Source: Acanthopleura granulata (Eukaryota; Mollusca; Polyplacophora; Chitonida; Chitonidae). From it: a stretch of 64,000 nucleotides of DNA. The translations under genes were made by a program, and so were the position numbers. The DNA lies in NCBI GenBank assembly GCA_016165875.1, contig JABBOT010000004.1, positions 9,152,889 through 9,216,888 on the forward strand. The letters are read 5' to 3'. Shown here one piece after another: positions 46,404-60,821 of this stretch (positions are counted from its first letter, which is position 1; each line of letters begins with the position of its first letter). A model generated the notes under the pieces. It was not told the origin of the DNA. It saw nothing but the letters and a program-made list of their open reading frames with translations, and did no database searches.

Positions 46404-48811
46404 GTCTAGTGTAGAATGTTTTTCTTTGTGACTGTATTTAAAACGTTGATGCTTGGCCACCGGTATCACTGTAAGGAATGTAACAGCTTTAATTTTGATA
46501 TTGTTTCAGGTTGAAATTTAAATTTTGCTTGATTAATTGTCTTCCTGTAGTTAGTTGTGCATACATGTATATTACCAAAGTGAAACAGATTTAACTCTGA
46601 TTGGATGTCTTGAGTCTAAATCAGGAAAGGTTTTAAATATATCAAATATTATAAGAGTAACTGAATATTGTACCAATAATTAATTTAAAAACATGAAATT
46701 TTAAAGCCAACTCATTTCTCTCCCAACTTGATTCGTGCTTATGTGGCCTTGGGCTTTTTATTAACACCCATAACTGGCATGAATCTTGTCTGCATCAGAC
46801 ATATGACCATTGGACATTTACATCTCATCACTATTGTATGAATACATACTGATGCCTAAGTTGTTGCTTAATTGTTGCTGCTTTTCAGTGCTGACAGTCT
46901 TACCCTAAGACGAACATGTATGTATGTGTGAGTGCACTTCTGAATGTCTTGCTCTTTCTTACACTTTCATGGTTGACATAATATATGTATGGACTGATAT
47001 GGGTTGTAACTCGGCTTGTATCCATTTTGATCGGTGTTTTCTTTCCAACACCAATGTATTTCCATAACATTACTTATATGAAAGTCACTTCCTGCAGATA
47101 AAGCATACATAAAACTCATTAGAGCTGTAAATAGAAAATGGATGTGTGATGAATTCAGTTACCCAGCTAATGTTGCCTTACTGAAATAATGCTTGTGACT
47201 AGAATGCCCAAATGGCCTCTTGAAACCTGTGGCTATCAGCTCAGCAATGCAGTGAATCTAATGATGTAGTAACCCATCCTTGTCCCTATAGTTCAAAGTT
47301 CCTGTGAGATAGCTAGGATTTGTTTATGTCTCTGGTGATGTGATCCCTCTCTCTCTGTCACTTGGAAGAGTTTCCAACAGGTTTATCCTACTGTGGATGT
47401 ACCCCTGCCACTACCCTAGACTACCACCAGTGACCTACAAATATGAACACACATAGGTTCAACTACTACATTTTCACCACTACTTTGTCTACCAAGCCTG
47501 AATATCAAATGCTATACTAATCTGTCAGTTTGATTGCAAGGTGTTCATTTAAATCCCATGATCTGTGGAACTGCTATGTATCCCTCAGACACAAACCAAA
47601 AGATTTGGTCTGTTTTGTAGTCCATTATTTTGCTCACACTAAGAGGTACATTAAGCTGTTGGCTAAGTGGATGAAATGTAAATGTAGGATCATTACAGAA
47701 GTTTCAGTCTTTTCACATACAGGTACTGGCATTCATGAAGAAAACTGATATATCACCTTTTGTGTGGTCTTTGACATATAATATCCTTTGTCGACGGGCT
47801 TCTCTTGTTTGTATGCAATGGATAACATTATTGATACCAATATGATTAATAGATACACGTAGTTTTAAAGAAAAGAAAACTTTTTATGATGTCTAGTGAG
47901 TAACAGTACGCTAACACAGTGTAAATGCAAATGGTTGGGGCTTGTCGTGTTGGGCTTGTTGGACCCAGAGGTCTTCTGTGTCTGGAGGTAATATTATACT
48001 TTTTGTGTCTACTGCCACATGTCCACTATGAGAAGGGCTATGTATCTTTTGTCTGAATAAACCAGATCAGTGGTATAAGGATTTTCCCGGAACTGTGCTT
48101 TGTCTTTGGCTATCAACGGATTTCATCTAATTATAGATTCACAGTGTGGCTTCCACAAGCTTTTGCTTGTTTTCTGTCTGTGGAATTATTTGGTTTCTTA
48201 ACAAGAAGTGGAAAAAAGTAAAAACTGATTTCGGATTTTCCTATTCCTTTTATTTATTCTTCCATGAACTGTAAGGAAACTGCTCTTGTATCATAGTTGC
48301 TGTTTTTGTGAATAGTCAAATTGCTCATTGAAAAATGAGCAAAGCGCAAATTTATCTGTTCTGAAACTCACTAAAATTGGTGATGACAACATATAACTTA
48401 GTGATTTACCATGGAAACATCAAAACAGAAGTGCCTTTGTATGTGAATGCATATGGTTACAGTTATCATGTTCAAATCGGTATGTGTTATATGTAGTTTA
48501 TATAATTTAATCTTTAGACAGGAGTAAAATATTAGGCAAATATATTTCAAGGCGAACAGACTGCACATCTTAGTTGAGATATATGGATAAGCTGTCTTCT
48601 AAGGGTAGTATTACATGTATATGCATATAGGAGCTAACAATTGGTAACATTTCCTGATGTTTTTCTAGTCCTGTTACATTTCTACTGCAGAGCCATAATT
48701 GTATCCAGATAGATGGCTATCAATACATATATATACATATATCCCTGGAATATCTGATAATTTGAGTTTTATTTGACTTAAATTATTCATTGTTAAATTG
48801 TTTCTTTCTAG
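46404..48811. other. Presumed intron sequence
   Basis: No recognised gene or mobile element was found. A weak candidate coding start at about 47929 (MVGACRVGLVGPRG) followed by a gtaata donor was considered; its phase does not fit the next exon. Confidence 0.4.
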
Positions 48812-51800
48812 ATCCCATGGATGATACCAAATACTGTGGAGATGACAATCCAAAGCTGTTAAAAGATGATGAGCACGCTATCATCTTAGGAAAGACCAAG
48901 CCTCCAACAGATGCTGATGTTTCTAAGGACTGTCATTTGCAGATAGCTCCCTCTGAAGAGAACAAATTTAAGCAGTTACAGCTGAAATTTGACTCATTTT
49001 ATATCAATGATTGTCACATAAATTTGCAAATCCACCAGGCACCACCATCCTCTCCCGAGAATGTCAAAGAAATGGTAAGTACACATACAACACAGAGGTA
49101 AATTGAATAGTTACCCCACACATGCACCCACCTTAAAGTATGGTACTGTAGTCATCAACATTTTCAGTCACTAAAGCAGTTTTTAAAGCGTACTTTATAC
49201 TTACAGTTATTGTGAAAGTGAAGCCAAAAATGGTTTGTTTGTGTCACCACAGGTGTAAGCTTCATGTGGGAATTGTTTCTCTAGACCCTACAGTTCTCCA
49301 AGAAAATAATGAAATATTGCTTTCATTGGTGGTTGAAAAGGTTGAAGAATTAAGGTACTTGTGCTTGTACATTCATCAGTGGAATCTGTGAAAATTTGAA
49401 TTTGGCATGATCTCAGCTACATTAATCATATACATGTACCCATTTTTTAAATAAATTTGTAAGGTGTGGGGTTGGCACATTCCCATTGGTGAATTCCTGT
49501 CGTTGTTAAATAAAGTACATGTCTAAATTTGCCTGCTGTGTTAACAAGGCTTTAAACTGTTAACATTATGTTAACTTTTGGTGTATGAAGTTCTCCATGA
49601 AGCTAGGCCTAGAATTAAACAAAATGTAAATGTATATGTGGGATATCAGCTGTGTTATCAGCTGTGCATCAACCACATTACTGCTTATTGATCCAGTGGT
49701 CTCTTTGAACATATTCCTATCAACATTACCATGCTAGATAATTACAGTAATAACCCAGTGATACAGCCACATGGAAGTTCGTAGGGCCTGACTTGTTCAT
49801 AACCAGGCAGGTTACCATCTGTGACTGACAGACTAGAGATCTGTATCCAGCTGATCAATAGTTAAGCTGATGTTACTGATGACAAGCCAGGCTACAGCTT
49901 TGTATGACTAGCTCTTCCTGAAATCAAAATTTGCTTTTTTATGATCTTCCTTTTCAAATAATATTCAGAAGGAAGAAAAGAAAATAATAATAATTTGAAA
50001 GTGGCTGATAAGTTATCTTTTGTTCTTAGGATATTGTATTGATTGATAAGATTCATGTATCGAAAGGGAGAGTGTTGCAGTGAAATCTTTCATCTTCAAA
50101 AATACAACTATTTAATGGCACAGGTTTCAGGATTAAGAAAATTTAAATAATAGGTTAACATTTTAGTGGTGCTTTACATTATTAACACAACACAATTAAA
50201 TGTTGCAGTTGTGTTGACATGCAGTTACATTGTACTTCTGTGATAACGCTGTCAGTGGTTTGAAAGACTTGCACTATCACAACAAAACCATGTACACCAA
50301 GACAAAAGCAGTACAGTGTGCTTCTAAGTCCATCTTCGTACAATTACCATAGAACAGGGTAAAGGATGTGAACATACATATGGCATGACTCATTCCTTGT
50401 GTGTCACAACCATTTGACATACATACATGTACATATAGACTTCTCTGTCACTTTGACATAAAACCTTGATACTCCTTAATTCTTGTGTTAAACCCTACTA
50501 AAATATTGCACACGTTATTACGCAGTTTGCTGTATATCATTTCAAATATGGTACTGTTTTAGAGAAAGTGTTATTTCATTTTTAGTGTGGGTCTAGTTCT
50601 GGTATTTAACTTTAAAGGAGCAACTGTTATGCCATGTTGTTGAACATGTTACTGTATATGTCACTGAGATTTCTCACCAACAACTTGACGAAAAAATAGG
50701 CCCTTCTCTCGGCGTTGGTGAACGCCGTTTAGTGCTGAAAAATGTCAGTCAAAAAAGCCATTGTGTGTCAGATTTCCATGGTAGTAATTATAGGTTTCTT
50801 TACAGCCTCGTAGCAGCATTCAGCTGTCTAGATATATGTAGGTCCTCCAATAAAAAACTTCCTTGTTGTAGAGGTGTTGACACACTGTGTGTTGGTTTCA
50901 AGACACACTTCTATCTAATGTGTAGATTGAGTGTTACCCTCATGTACAGGCTACCAGACCTAAAGCCTTTTACGGCACATACATATTTTTCACGGGCTTC
51001 TTGACGCTTGTTTTCAAATGTAATGTTGGTGTAAGGCTACACCTGTCTATCAGAAAGATGGGGTTATCATAAATCTGTAGTGTAAACATGTGTAAACAGC
51101 AAGGTGGTCAAGCTGTATTAATGTCTTCAGCTGTGTAAAATTACTGCCTTTGTAGGCACTTGTACATTTGCTTGTACTCCAGCAGGGAATTAACTTTTAT
51201 TCTCACTTCTGATAATGCGTGTAATGCATTCATGATTTAATTGAGAGGGCAAAGGTCTGCTCCATGTTTCAAAGTTTACTTTTTTGTATCTGGAACAGAC
51301 CCTTATAAATGACCTGAGCTTACATCCTGCATGGTACCTATATGTGTGTGCTTGTACACCACTCAGTGTAGTTATTTTAATAATCCCAACTCAATTGCAA
51401 TAATCCCAAACCCTTCTTCAAAATGACTGGAGAAAGAGTAAATGTGTTGCTGGATTTTCTGTATGTTACCAGTAGAGAAAGCCTTGTAACTTGGAAGACT
51501 GATCATTATGGTATTGTTGTGATTAGCCTAGGTGAGAAAAGGCTCTTAGCTTAGATTATGGGTCTTCAGAACATTATTTAAGAGACATTGCCATTAAACT
51601 AGTTGAGGAAAAGGAATATTTGTTAGCATGAAGATGGAGGCTTTCTAGGTCATTTCACTACCTCTCCATTTTGAAGTAAGGTGAGTCATATGTATTGTGA
51701 GTGTGTGTGTGTGGGGGGGGGGCTGGGGCTGGGGGAATTGGTGTTGGTTCTTGTAAACTCCTTTGTTAATGTTAACTGTCTGGTGAACTTAGTGAAGTTA

Positions 51801-54800
51801 GGCTGCAGTTTAAACTGGGGCACTGATCTATGAGCTGCAGGCTTTCTCCTAACCCTTTTTCTCAGGAGGTTGCAACTCTATTTTCTTGGGCAAAATAGGC
51901 GAAAAAGAAAATTGTCGAAAATGAACCTCAGTGTGACTTGAGCAGTCAGATGGGCATGAGGTTATCGTTTTTGATGTGTTTCTAGTATTTTGTTAACAGC
52001 ACTGTTTTCCATATACCTGTAGAAGATGCAGCTTGTACATGCGAATATCTGAGGAATATCTGTTCTTATTAGTTGAGTGTTTTATAGAACCTCTACAACT
52101 CTTACTGGTCTGCATTATTGGATTTGTGTGATCTACTATTCTTATCATTTGGTCATCTGTTTGTCCTAGTTCAGCTCTGGCTCTGACCCCATTTTCCCAA
52201 CAATCACATTACTTATGACTTTCATATCTTCTGTTAATTCATTGGTTCTGTGTTTGTTGTCTTCCTTATACTCACCTCTGTCAGTTGTCTCGGACTTTAT
52301 CTGCTTTCTGCAAACAGTATTTCAGGGTAATTTCATGATGGAAACATCCTTGCACAATGTAGTTTACATTTTGCTAAAGGTCTTGTTCTTATTACTGCTT
52401 GCTTTTCATGCAATTTACCACTGACAAATTTTCACACTTTTACATGTATACATGTAACCTGTGGTAATTGTCTTAGAACAACTCGCATGAAGGGCTTCTG
52501 TGTTATCTCAGAATGTATTTGTAGCAACCACCTGCCCTTTACAGATCCATTGATGGAATAGTATTGAAATACTCTTGCATGCCTTTGTAGTTGCTTTTCT
52601 GCAAGTAATGCCTTCCTCTCCTTTTTCAAAGATGCTGCATTCTTTGAGGTTCTGTAGCCCATGTTTGCCATATCCTGGGCCTTAAATTTCTCAAACTGTT
52701 TGAATTGTTAATTACGAAGTATAACACCTGATAATGTTTCCTCCTTTAATCAGCTGTTTACTTTGTGTGTGTCTGAGCTTGATTACGTAAGTTGGTGGGT
52801 GGTGAGAGGCTGGGGTCATGTCATCCAATGGTCATCCAAATGTCATCCAAGGATAACTGTGTCGTGCCAGTGTTGACACAAGGTGTTGTTATGTCTGTAA
52901 ATTACATTACACATACGATAAAATCTCAATATTCTGTCCCCTACATTAGTTAAAAGCCTATTGAAGAAAGACAGGCCAAGAAACTACTTTGAGTAATAGG
53001 CAGCTTTTATGTTCTCCTACCAGTCATCATGTAGGCCTTTTATGGTGATTGCATGTTCTCAGTGGACTAATCTTTAAATACATCTTTTCTTTATTGCCAA
53101 ATTTTTTTTCTTGAAGTCACTTCTTGTCAGATGTTATTGACCCCAAATGTTGTTTGATGCGTGAATTGAGCTGTTGCCAACTTTACTGATCGCAATCTGG
53201 TGTCGAAATCAAAACCACTGTGTTGAACTTTCTGGGAATCTTGCTGACCAATTCTGTGATAGCTCCATTGATTTTCCACATCAGCGGCCAGGAAGGACTT
53301 CAGAAGCGTGCCTCTGTTTTCCCCCATTCAGTTGGCTCTTAAGACTTGCTTGGTGGCGATGCTATTGAAACAGAGATAATTCATTATCGCTTAATAGGCG
53401 GTATTGATTTGCCCGAAATCACCCATTCGTAAACGCCAGCACGATCTGGACTGCCCAGAACCTATGTCTACCTATAATGATTACAAACGACCTTTCTTGC
53501 CTTTCACTGTAATTGTATTAAGTTCTATACTACACTATTGCAAGGCATTGGATTGCTTTTCAGCTGCAGTTAGACATGTGCGTTGCTGAGGTCTGAGATA
53601 CAGCATCTTTTATTTGCCCTGCATAACAATACCATCTTCTGTTTAGTAGCCAAACTTGTCAGATGGTGATGGCAGCACACAATGCTGATACATTTGATGT
53701 GTGTACAGTAGCAACAGCCTTGCATTCCTGGATTGGACGACAACTGTGTGGTGGAGAGGATCGCAGTTATGCTGATCGCTGCTTTTATCCTGAATTATAC
53801 CATATTCATTTTATCTTGACAGTTATCAATTAGTAATGATAAACTGAAAATGTTCAGGAAAGGGACCTGCAAAATATCACTAAAGATACTATTTATTAAA
53901 TAACAGAAATAAGGTGATACATTGTAAACATCTGGAATTTCAAACACATAGGTTTAATTAAGGTAGCTGAGGAGGGGTGTAAAACCTGTTGTCTTTACTC
54001 TGGCATTGGTGGAGGCTGTCTTCAGATCAAGCCTACACCTTCACCACCCTGACCTCCACCACACCCACCAACCAACCAATTCTTTGCTGTCATTGATCAC
54101 AGTCTTTTATTTTCTGTCCCCTACCCTTGTTTCCTGTTAAACTCTGACCTTGATATGTAAAGTACAGGAAATAACTCCTAGACAAAGGTTATATGTAGGT
54201 TCATACCTTTAATCACTTGTGTGTCTGTAATTTTTTTCTCTTTCTGACTTTGATGGTAAACTCTTATCTTTGTTTGACAATAGGATTGGTGATTCATTTG
54301 AGAAACTGTATTTAATATACATATACATGTATTATGTAGTTTTATTAAGGAAGCATTGTTGATAAACAAATAGATAAATTGTTGATGAATATATCAATGT
54401 AAATCATTCATTGTTTGGGATAACACAGTTCCTTGACAGAACAAATTGATATCCAATTACTGGTGGCTAGTAGGATTTTGTTAAGTGTGATTTACACTAT
54501 GGATAGCACACTTACTCTATTTTGATAGAAAGTAACCTAAGCATGAATTTGGCTTCCTATATCAGGAACGATGTTATAGAGTATCAAGGCCACCAGTGGT
54601 TTAATTTCCTCTTCTGATACTAAACTACGGCCTGTACCAATGCTTAAATGATCAATGTACGCATGTACTTGTTAGTAAGTGTACCTCTCCTTTATAAGAC
54701 CAGTTATAAATAGTTCACAACCTTTCAGATGACGACAGTAGCATACATGGTCTTGAGTTGTTTTGTTTTTTTGCTGAACATTTATACATTTTGACATTCT

Positions 54801-57800
54801 GAGTGAATGATACTGTCTGTACATACATATTTTAGTGGACATGCATTTTTTAAAAATGTATACATGAAGAACATAGGATCGGCAGCATTGAAAGTGCACA
54901 TTTTAACCCAAGGATTTCTTCAGAATTCTTTGTGTGTGTGCAAATATTTTGAGAAGATAGTGTATAAGCTTCCTTGATGTGGTATTAAAGCATCCATCAT
55001 GATGAGATCAGTGCTAGAATGATTCCAGGCGTCTGTTACTGGGTGTACGTTATGTATATTTACCGGCACAATGTCCTGGCTGTCGCCAACCAGTACTATA
55101 CTCAGAATATATCTTTCTGAAATTGCCTAGACTGATGGACTATCAATACATCAAGTATTCGGAGCAGCCTTGTAAAACAGGAGATGAATAATCCATGGGC
55201 TAGTTAACTACATCATGTATTTCCAGACAGACTCTACATGTATGCTACACTCAGTGTGAGCTGGCCTTCTTATGGTGTCTACTCAGGAGACATATGCACC
55301 TGTTATATGATGTAGTATTGGAGCAGCAAATCAAATGTGTTACCATTGTACACAGGTATAATGGTACTGCCAGACATACATGCAGTGTCCTACTGCTGAG
55401 TACTCAGTGCTCATTCTTGTGTTGTACATTACATGCATTTGAGACTGAAAACAATTTCATACAGTAATTGTATATCGCAGATATTAATACTGTACATGTA
55501 TGTGCCCTAAAAATTCACCCGTTGTACATTTTAAGAGGAGTGAATAGGCCATCAAATGTTACCTTTCGTAACATTTGTTTTTAGTAGGATATCACCCTAC
55601 ACCCTCCAAAAAAAAAAGGCTTCTTATCAGCTTTTGAAGATAAAGAGAACACTAAAAAATCAGGCAAAATGAGTAACCTGATCATGGGGAGAAATTGAGA
55701 TCAAATAAGTAAGTACAGTTACCTGCACCCTAATTGCTCAACCTTTTAATTTGAAAGAGCAACTTTCAGTGTAATTTATGCACATTTTAATTCGATTTTG
55801 AAGACAAAACTCAGTTGGTTCAGAGCTTCACAAAATATATAACTTATCAGTCATCATGAAATAATGCTTCAGAATATGCTTGAATAAACACCTTGCAAAT
55901 ATGTGTAAAGTTTGAAGAATTACAGTAGATGGAAGATAAACTTGTATGATTTAAAATTGCTTGTGTTCATTTAAATTCTGAATCCTCTACATGTAGTTGA
56001 GAATTACTTAGTCTTTACAATTAAAAGCTTGTAAAGCTTCTCTAACAGTATAAATTATGTTGCAGGCCCAAGAAATTAATGGGAATTAATTTAAAATTTA
56101 CCCTATGTACAGCTTCTTCCTCCACCATCCTCAAAGAAATGAACAGTTAATGGTCTAAAAACAGTATGGCATTGTAAATTGTCTTCATGTTTTTACCAGT
56201 AAGAAATCATTAGAGTATTCAGGTGTAACCATGCAGGAGATATTAAATTTCATAACAACACTAAAAAAAAAAAAAAAAAATTTACATTTTAGAGAGTGTG
56301 GCAAACAACACAACAACATGAGTCTGGCTGTTGGAAATATATTCTTCATGAGTTAATAAACGTACATTTATATTGTACAAGCTGTGAAAAGGCTTTGTGC
56401 ATCTGAATTCTCATTCTCTTGATGTGGTATTCAATAAAAAGCTGTGGTGTGTGATTACATGCATGTCATCAGACATTTTGTCTGGCTTTAAGAGGTCAGG
56501 GATGATGCAGATAAGGCAGTACACTTGTTGACTCTGGTCTAATTCCTGTATGACTTCAGCACCCCCTGTGGCTTGTTATGACTGCCCTTACTACAGCAAG
56601 CATAGCCAGTTATACATTCACATATCTATATATCTACTTAAACTGTGAGTCCTCAGTCACATATATCAGACTCATAACACATACTCCTTTTACCGTAAAA
56701 TGATATACATGTATGTATTTGGTTGTGCTGAATTACATTGTCTAGTGCTGACCACACTCCCAGTCATGTTGAAAGGAGTTTCAAATATTAATGATTCTGA
56801 AATTTGGATTTTATAAGCAAGTACATTTACATGTGTATATTTCTGTCTAATTTCATTTGCTGATATACAAAAAGGAAGAAACATGATTGCCATGGTTGTA
56901 AGGGGTTGTGTTTTTTGGGGGGAGGGAGGGGGTCATCTCAGTACTCACTACACAAATATTACATACACAGTCATTAAGTATCATGATAATTGCAGCACTT
57001 CTGTATTCGGCTGTAGAAAATAACCATCACCTGTTGGCGAGTGGAATTCAGCAACAAAAGACTGTCAGCTTTGCCTTGGGTAACCTTGTTGATTCACTTG
57101 GTTAATAAACAAGGATTTCAGAGAAAGAATATTTAAGTTCTTCAGGACAGTTGAGATAAAAGAATTTTAGTGGTGACCTGGACAAATAATATTGAAACTA
57201 GATCCTAAAAAATGTTACTGTTGTACCCTCTAGAGTTGATGTAAAAATCATTTCTGTCCCTCTGACCTACTTAAGTCATCCAACTACATTTGTGGAGATA
57301 TGTATTCCCCTCTCTTGAGTCACAATGAAATATTAGAAAATAATTGCCAATCTCCCTTTTATGGCTTAGAAAGATAGTGTTTGATTTAGTTTGTCATTTT
57401 AGATTGTCTTCAATTTGTACAACATGGATGCAATTTATACAGTAGCCTACATTGGTGGCTTTCATTCATTTTATATGAGAACATAGCTATGTTTGAACAC
57501 ATTTCATACTAACATCTAGTCCTTGAGCTGTTTTTAGTAGAGATCTACATCTTGATGAAAGCTCTGGGTAAAACAGCATTTATTCTATCTCTATATATGT
57601 GTCTTCTGTTTGAATATGTTTAAAATAAGAAGTATTGAAGTAGTCAGGTTGTGTACAATTTACATGTAGTGTTTAGCATTAGCCACTGTCTTTGATGGAC
57701 AGATGAGTTGTTCAGCCTCAGTCTCAGAGAGTTTGTGGAATCCCTCCATCAGTTTCACTTGTCTTGACATGTCCTTTGTTGAAGATAACTGACCTTAGGG

Positions 57801-60800
57801 AGCAAAAAATATTGTGCTCAGCTTATCAGCTATTTTTGCCAAGGGTTGGTGGTTGATTCCCACCACTCCAGTTTCTTCCATGTACATGTATGACAGTTAT
57901 TGTGGTGCAAGCAAAGAACATGTATTCTTGAGTACAGTGTTAAACACCACACAGACGACCATTAGGGCTATTTGAACTTTAACAGTTATTGCTAATCACT
58001 TATTTGAAAAGTTACAAAGAAGTCTGTCAGCTGTTGTCATTTTATCTCACATGATTTATGTCTCAGACTTTAAAAATGACTAAATCAGCATTATAACAGC
58101 GTAACGTTGATTTCAACTTTATTCTGCATCAGAAATTGAATTCGTTTACTTTAGCTTCGACTGGCAGCTATATAAGTTGCTAGGCGTACACGTATCAGAA
58201 GGTGTGGTACTCAAATGTTAGTTCTTTCTTTTAATGCCGTCCATTCACCTGGGTGCTAGACAACATCTAGTCAGTTTGCAGGATGTTACTACTTTTCAAT
58301 TTTGCCCTTGTTTGTACTTTTTGTGGGGGGGGGGGGGCACAACATTTCGTTTTAACAACCATAGTGGAAACTAGTTGACATATATGAGGCTATCATTTAA
58401 AACTTGTTTGTTTCTGGTGGCTTAACCGACCCTTTTTCATTGGGCTTTAGATGGAACTTGTTTTTCTACTTTCTCTCAGTTAATGTCATTGAAAATCCTA
58501 ATTTCATTAGCAACAACTAAAAAGCTTTTCCCTACCAACCGTGCCTGCAACAAAGAATTCTTTAAGGATGGCCTGTTTTGCATTGGTGAACTATGGAACA
58601 ATTAATGGACATGTACATGTAGTTGAATGATGTCTGTTTTGTGTCCATTTGAGGTCTTCTAGATATATAAAGATACATGTGTACTAACATATCTAAGACT
58701 ACCGTTGACATTTATTTTTAATGTTCACTAAAATAAATGTATTTTGGTTTCCATGTATTTTGTAGGCGTCCTTGTCATGTACATCATACACTCCTCCTGT
58801 CCTTTATGCAGAAGAGGGCAATCTGGTGATGTTCAAATTAGAGCGAGAAGAAAAGGCAAAGATCGATTACAACTTTCGTATCAATGTGACATCCACTGGT
58901 AAGTGAACATGTCCATTTGGAGATATGCATAGCCGTAAAAATGAATTATAACCGAGACTATTCCATCCAGTAACTAATTAAAGGCTGCATATGAAGACTG
59001 GGTGAGCATTATAATAGAAGTACTTGTACATGTATAGTCACGGAATACAAGAAATGGATTGTTGTTAAAAGGCATTCAAGAGTGAGCTCCCCTGATATTC
59101 TCATAACATATATGATATTCTGTAAGCATGTGTTGTGTTGTGCAAAGAACAAAGATTGTAGGTGCCAAAAAAACTGTATGTACTAAGATATGGTTTTTCA
59201 GGTGAGCTCTTTGATAGCCTTGCTTTCTATCTGTTGTATCTCCTGAATTACATCATACGTTTACATAATGTTGCTGAAACGTTGGAAACCTGGGTTATCC
59301 ATTCAGATTGTTGTAGGTTTGTTTTTCCTTTTTTTTTAATATAATACAAGACGGCTTGTACTTTTGCACATGATTTATCAAAGGTGGTTTTTCTTCGAGA
59401 TATTAAAATGGCAATTTGAAATGAAGAAGGGAACTTATATTGCAGACAGTAGGAAAACTCTGAGAATGTTGGGCCAGAAGTGTTTGCCCTTTCAGGTGAA
59501 ATGTCTACACTCTTCTGAACTTCAGAGGAGAAAGTAATGCTGATTTTGAATTATGGAATCATCTTAAGATTATGTTGATGAATGGCTTGGGTTTAAATAG
59601 AAATGTATTTTAATTCATTCAAGAGACTTTGTTAAATAAAGCTGCTTGGAGGTAAACTTTTTGAATCAATGTTTTTGGAAAACATGAAGAACATGAGGAA
59701 ATTAGGTGGCTATGCTGTTGTGTTGACTTTGCCTGCAGATGGACCTGTGGAGACAGGAGGGATGAGTTCTCAGTTGATGATTGGCCTAGGAGTGGGAGGA
59801 GGTGTTATACTGCTAATCCTTTTGCTGCTTCTCCTGCGGTACCTGTGCAGCAAGCGGACACGGGATGAAGAGTCTGTGAACTCAGATTCCCCTCAGGTCA
59901 CCTACAGCGTCCAGCCCACAGTTGGTAATGCCCACAACACTCAGAGTAAGTCCAGGCACTGTTTGTAATGTTGGGCTCAATCATAACTTGATCATCTCTT
60001 GCTTTTCCATGACCATAGTTTGGATCAGTTTCACAACTACAAAGGTGTTAAATCCTCCATTGCAATTGTGTGTCACACTTACTTACATATATTATTTCAG
60101 TATTTGTCCTGAAAAAAGTTTTTGACAAGCTTTGTTGCAAACTTCAGAATATAATTATCCCATTTTCATGCTACAGGTGAAGTAACAGTTATAGCACAAT
60201 ATTTTATCATTCTTTATAAACTAATCAAACTTCAGAACCATTTTAAACCTATAGTACAGGTACAATTCTGAAATTTGCTGATAGGCAATAATTTGAGCTG
60301 TTCTTGATAAACTGAGTAAATTTGATTTGATTAACAAGTATGCCAGCAATCTCTGGTAATACAGTTTTAGGCTTTGATCTAGTGCTTCAAAAATTAAACT
60401 GTTATGTTTCTTGTACTTCTTGTCCATGACAGTTGATGATCCAAACAGAAACAAACCTCCCTTGACTGGATATAATGGCCGGACTGAGCCCTTATCACCA
60501 GAGCACCGTGCACTGTTAGCAAATGGTCAGACCATCTTGGAGACAAATGGGGCATCCCCAGGTCCTGGGGAGCTAGATGGTGAGGTGGCCATCCTTACAA
60601 GACCACCTAACGAGGAAACCTCTGTACAGGACTCTGCTTACAATTCTAATGAGGAGAACCTTCCTGATAGAGAACATAGTTTCAGAGCGACCCGGGGGGA
60701 CTCACCTCCTCCATCGTATGAAGATGCTGTTGGATTGCCCATTCAGCAGCCAGAAAATAGTCCAAGACCGGCTTCATATTCTAACTTACCACAAGGCAGA

Positions 60801-60821
60801 AGTGACAGACTGACAGTGTGA
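48812..60821 (+). CDS. Single-pass membrane protein with CUB-like ectodomain and PPxY tail (3' part of gene)
   Basis: Four exons, 48812-49074, 58766-58898, 59739-59945 and 60433-60821, join in phase to encode 330 aa and a TGA. The first exon starts in phase 1, so coding exon(s) further 5' are missing. Exons 1-2 form one CUB-like domain with four cysteines (YCGDD, KDCHLQI, NDCHINLQI, LSCTSY), which would pair 1-2 and 3-4; the usual Asp after the third Cys, used for calcium in many CUBs, is absent. An N-glycosylation site NVTS closes the domain. A transmembrane helix at 59777-59836 (GGGVILLILLLLLL) is followed by a basic stop-transfer RYLCSKR, giving type I topology. The cytoplasmic tail is polar and holds PPPSYED at 60705-60725, a ligand for WW domains such as those of NEDD4-family ubiquitin ligases. 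No specific family name is recognised; ligand and function are unknown. An ATG at 48818 in the context CCCATGG could start a product without signal peptide, which would be odd for a CUB protein. Confidence 0.78.
49075..58765 (+). other. 9.7 kb intron within the CUB-like domain
   Basis: The intron runs from gtaagt at 49075 to tgtag at 58765 and separates the two halves of the CUB-like domain. It contains a SINE fragment at 57844-57955, a poly-A run at 56264-56280, G runs at 51713-51722 and several short open frames without support. No other gene was recognised on either strand. Confidence 0.6.
57844..57955 (+). mobile_element. SINE 3' fragment
   Basis: Blocks ggttgattcccaccactcca, gtttcttccatg and tattcttgagtacagtgtta with aacacc match the 3' half of the local SINE family on the plus strand. 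The copy is old and lacks head and tail. Confidence 0.7.

Noticed and set aside
47929..47988. Possible signal-peptide exon (MVGACRVGLVGPRG)
   Set aside because: Its donor leaves phase 0, while the exon at 48812 needs phase 1, and the upstream acceptor is weak.
53127..53368. Overlapping open frames on both strands inside the 9.7 kb intron
   Set aside because: No acceptor or donor in a fitting phase, no recognised motif.
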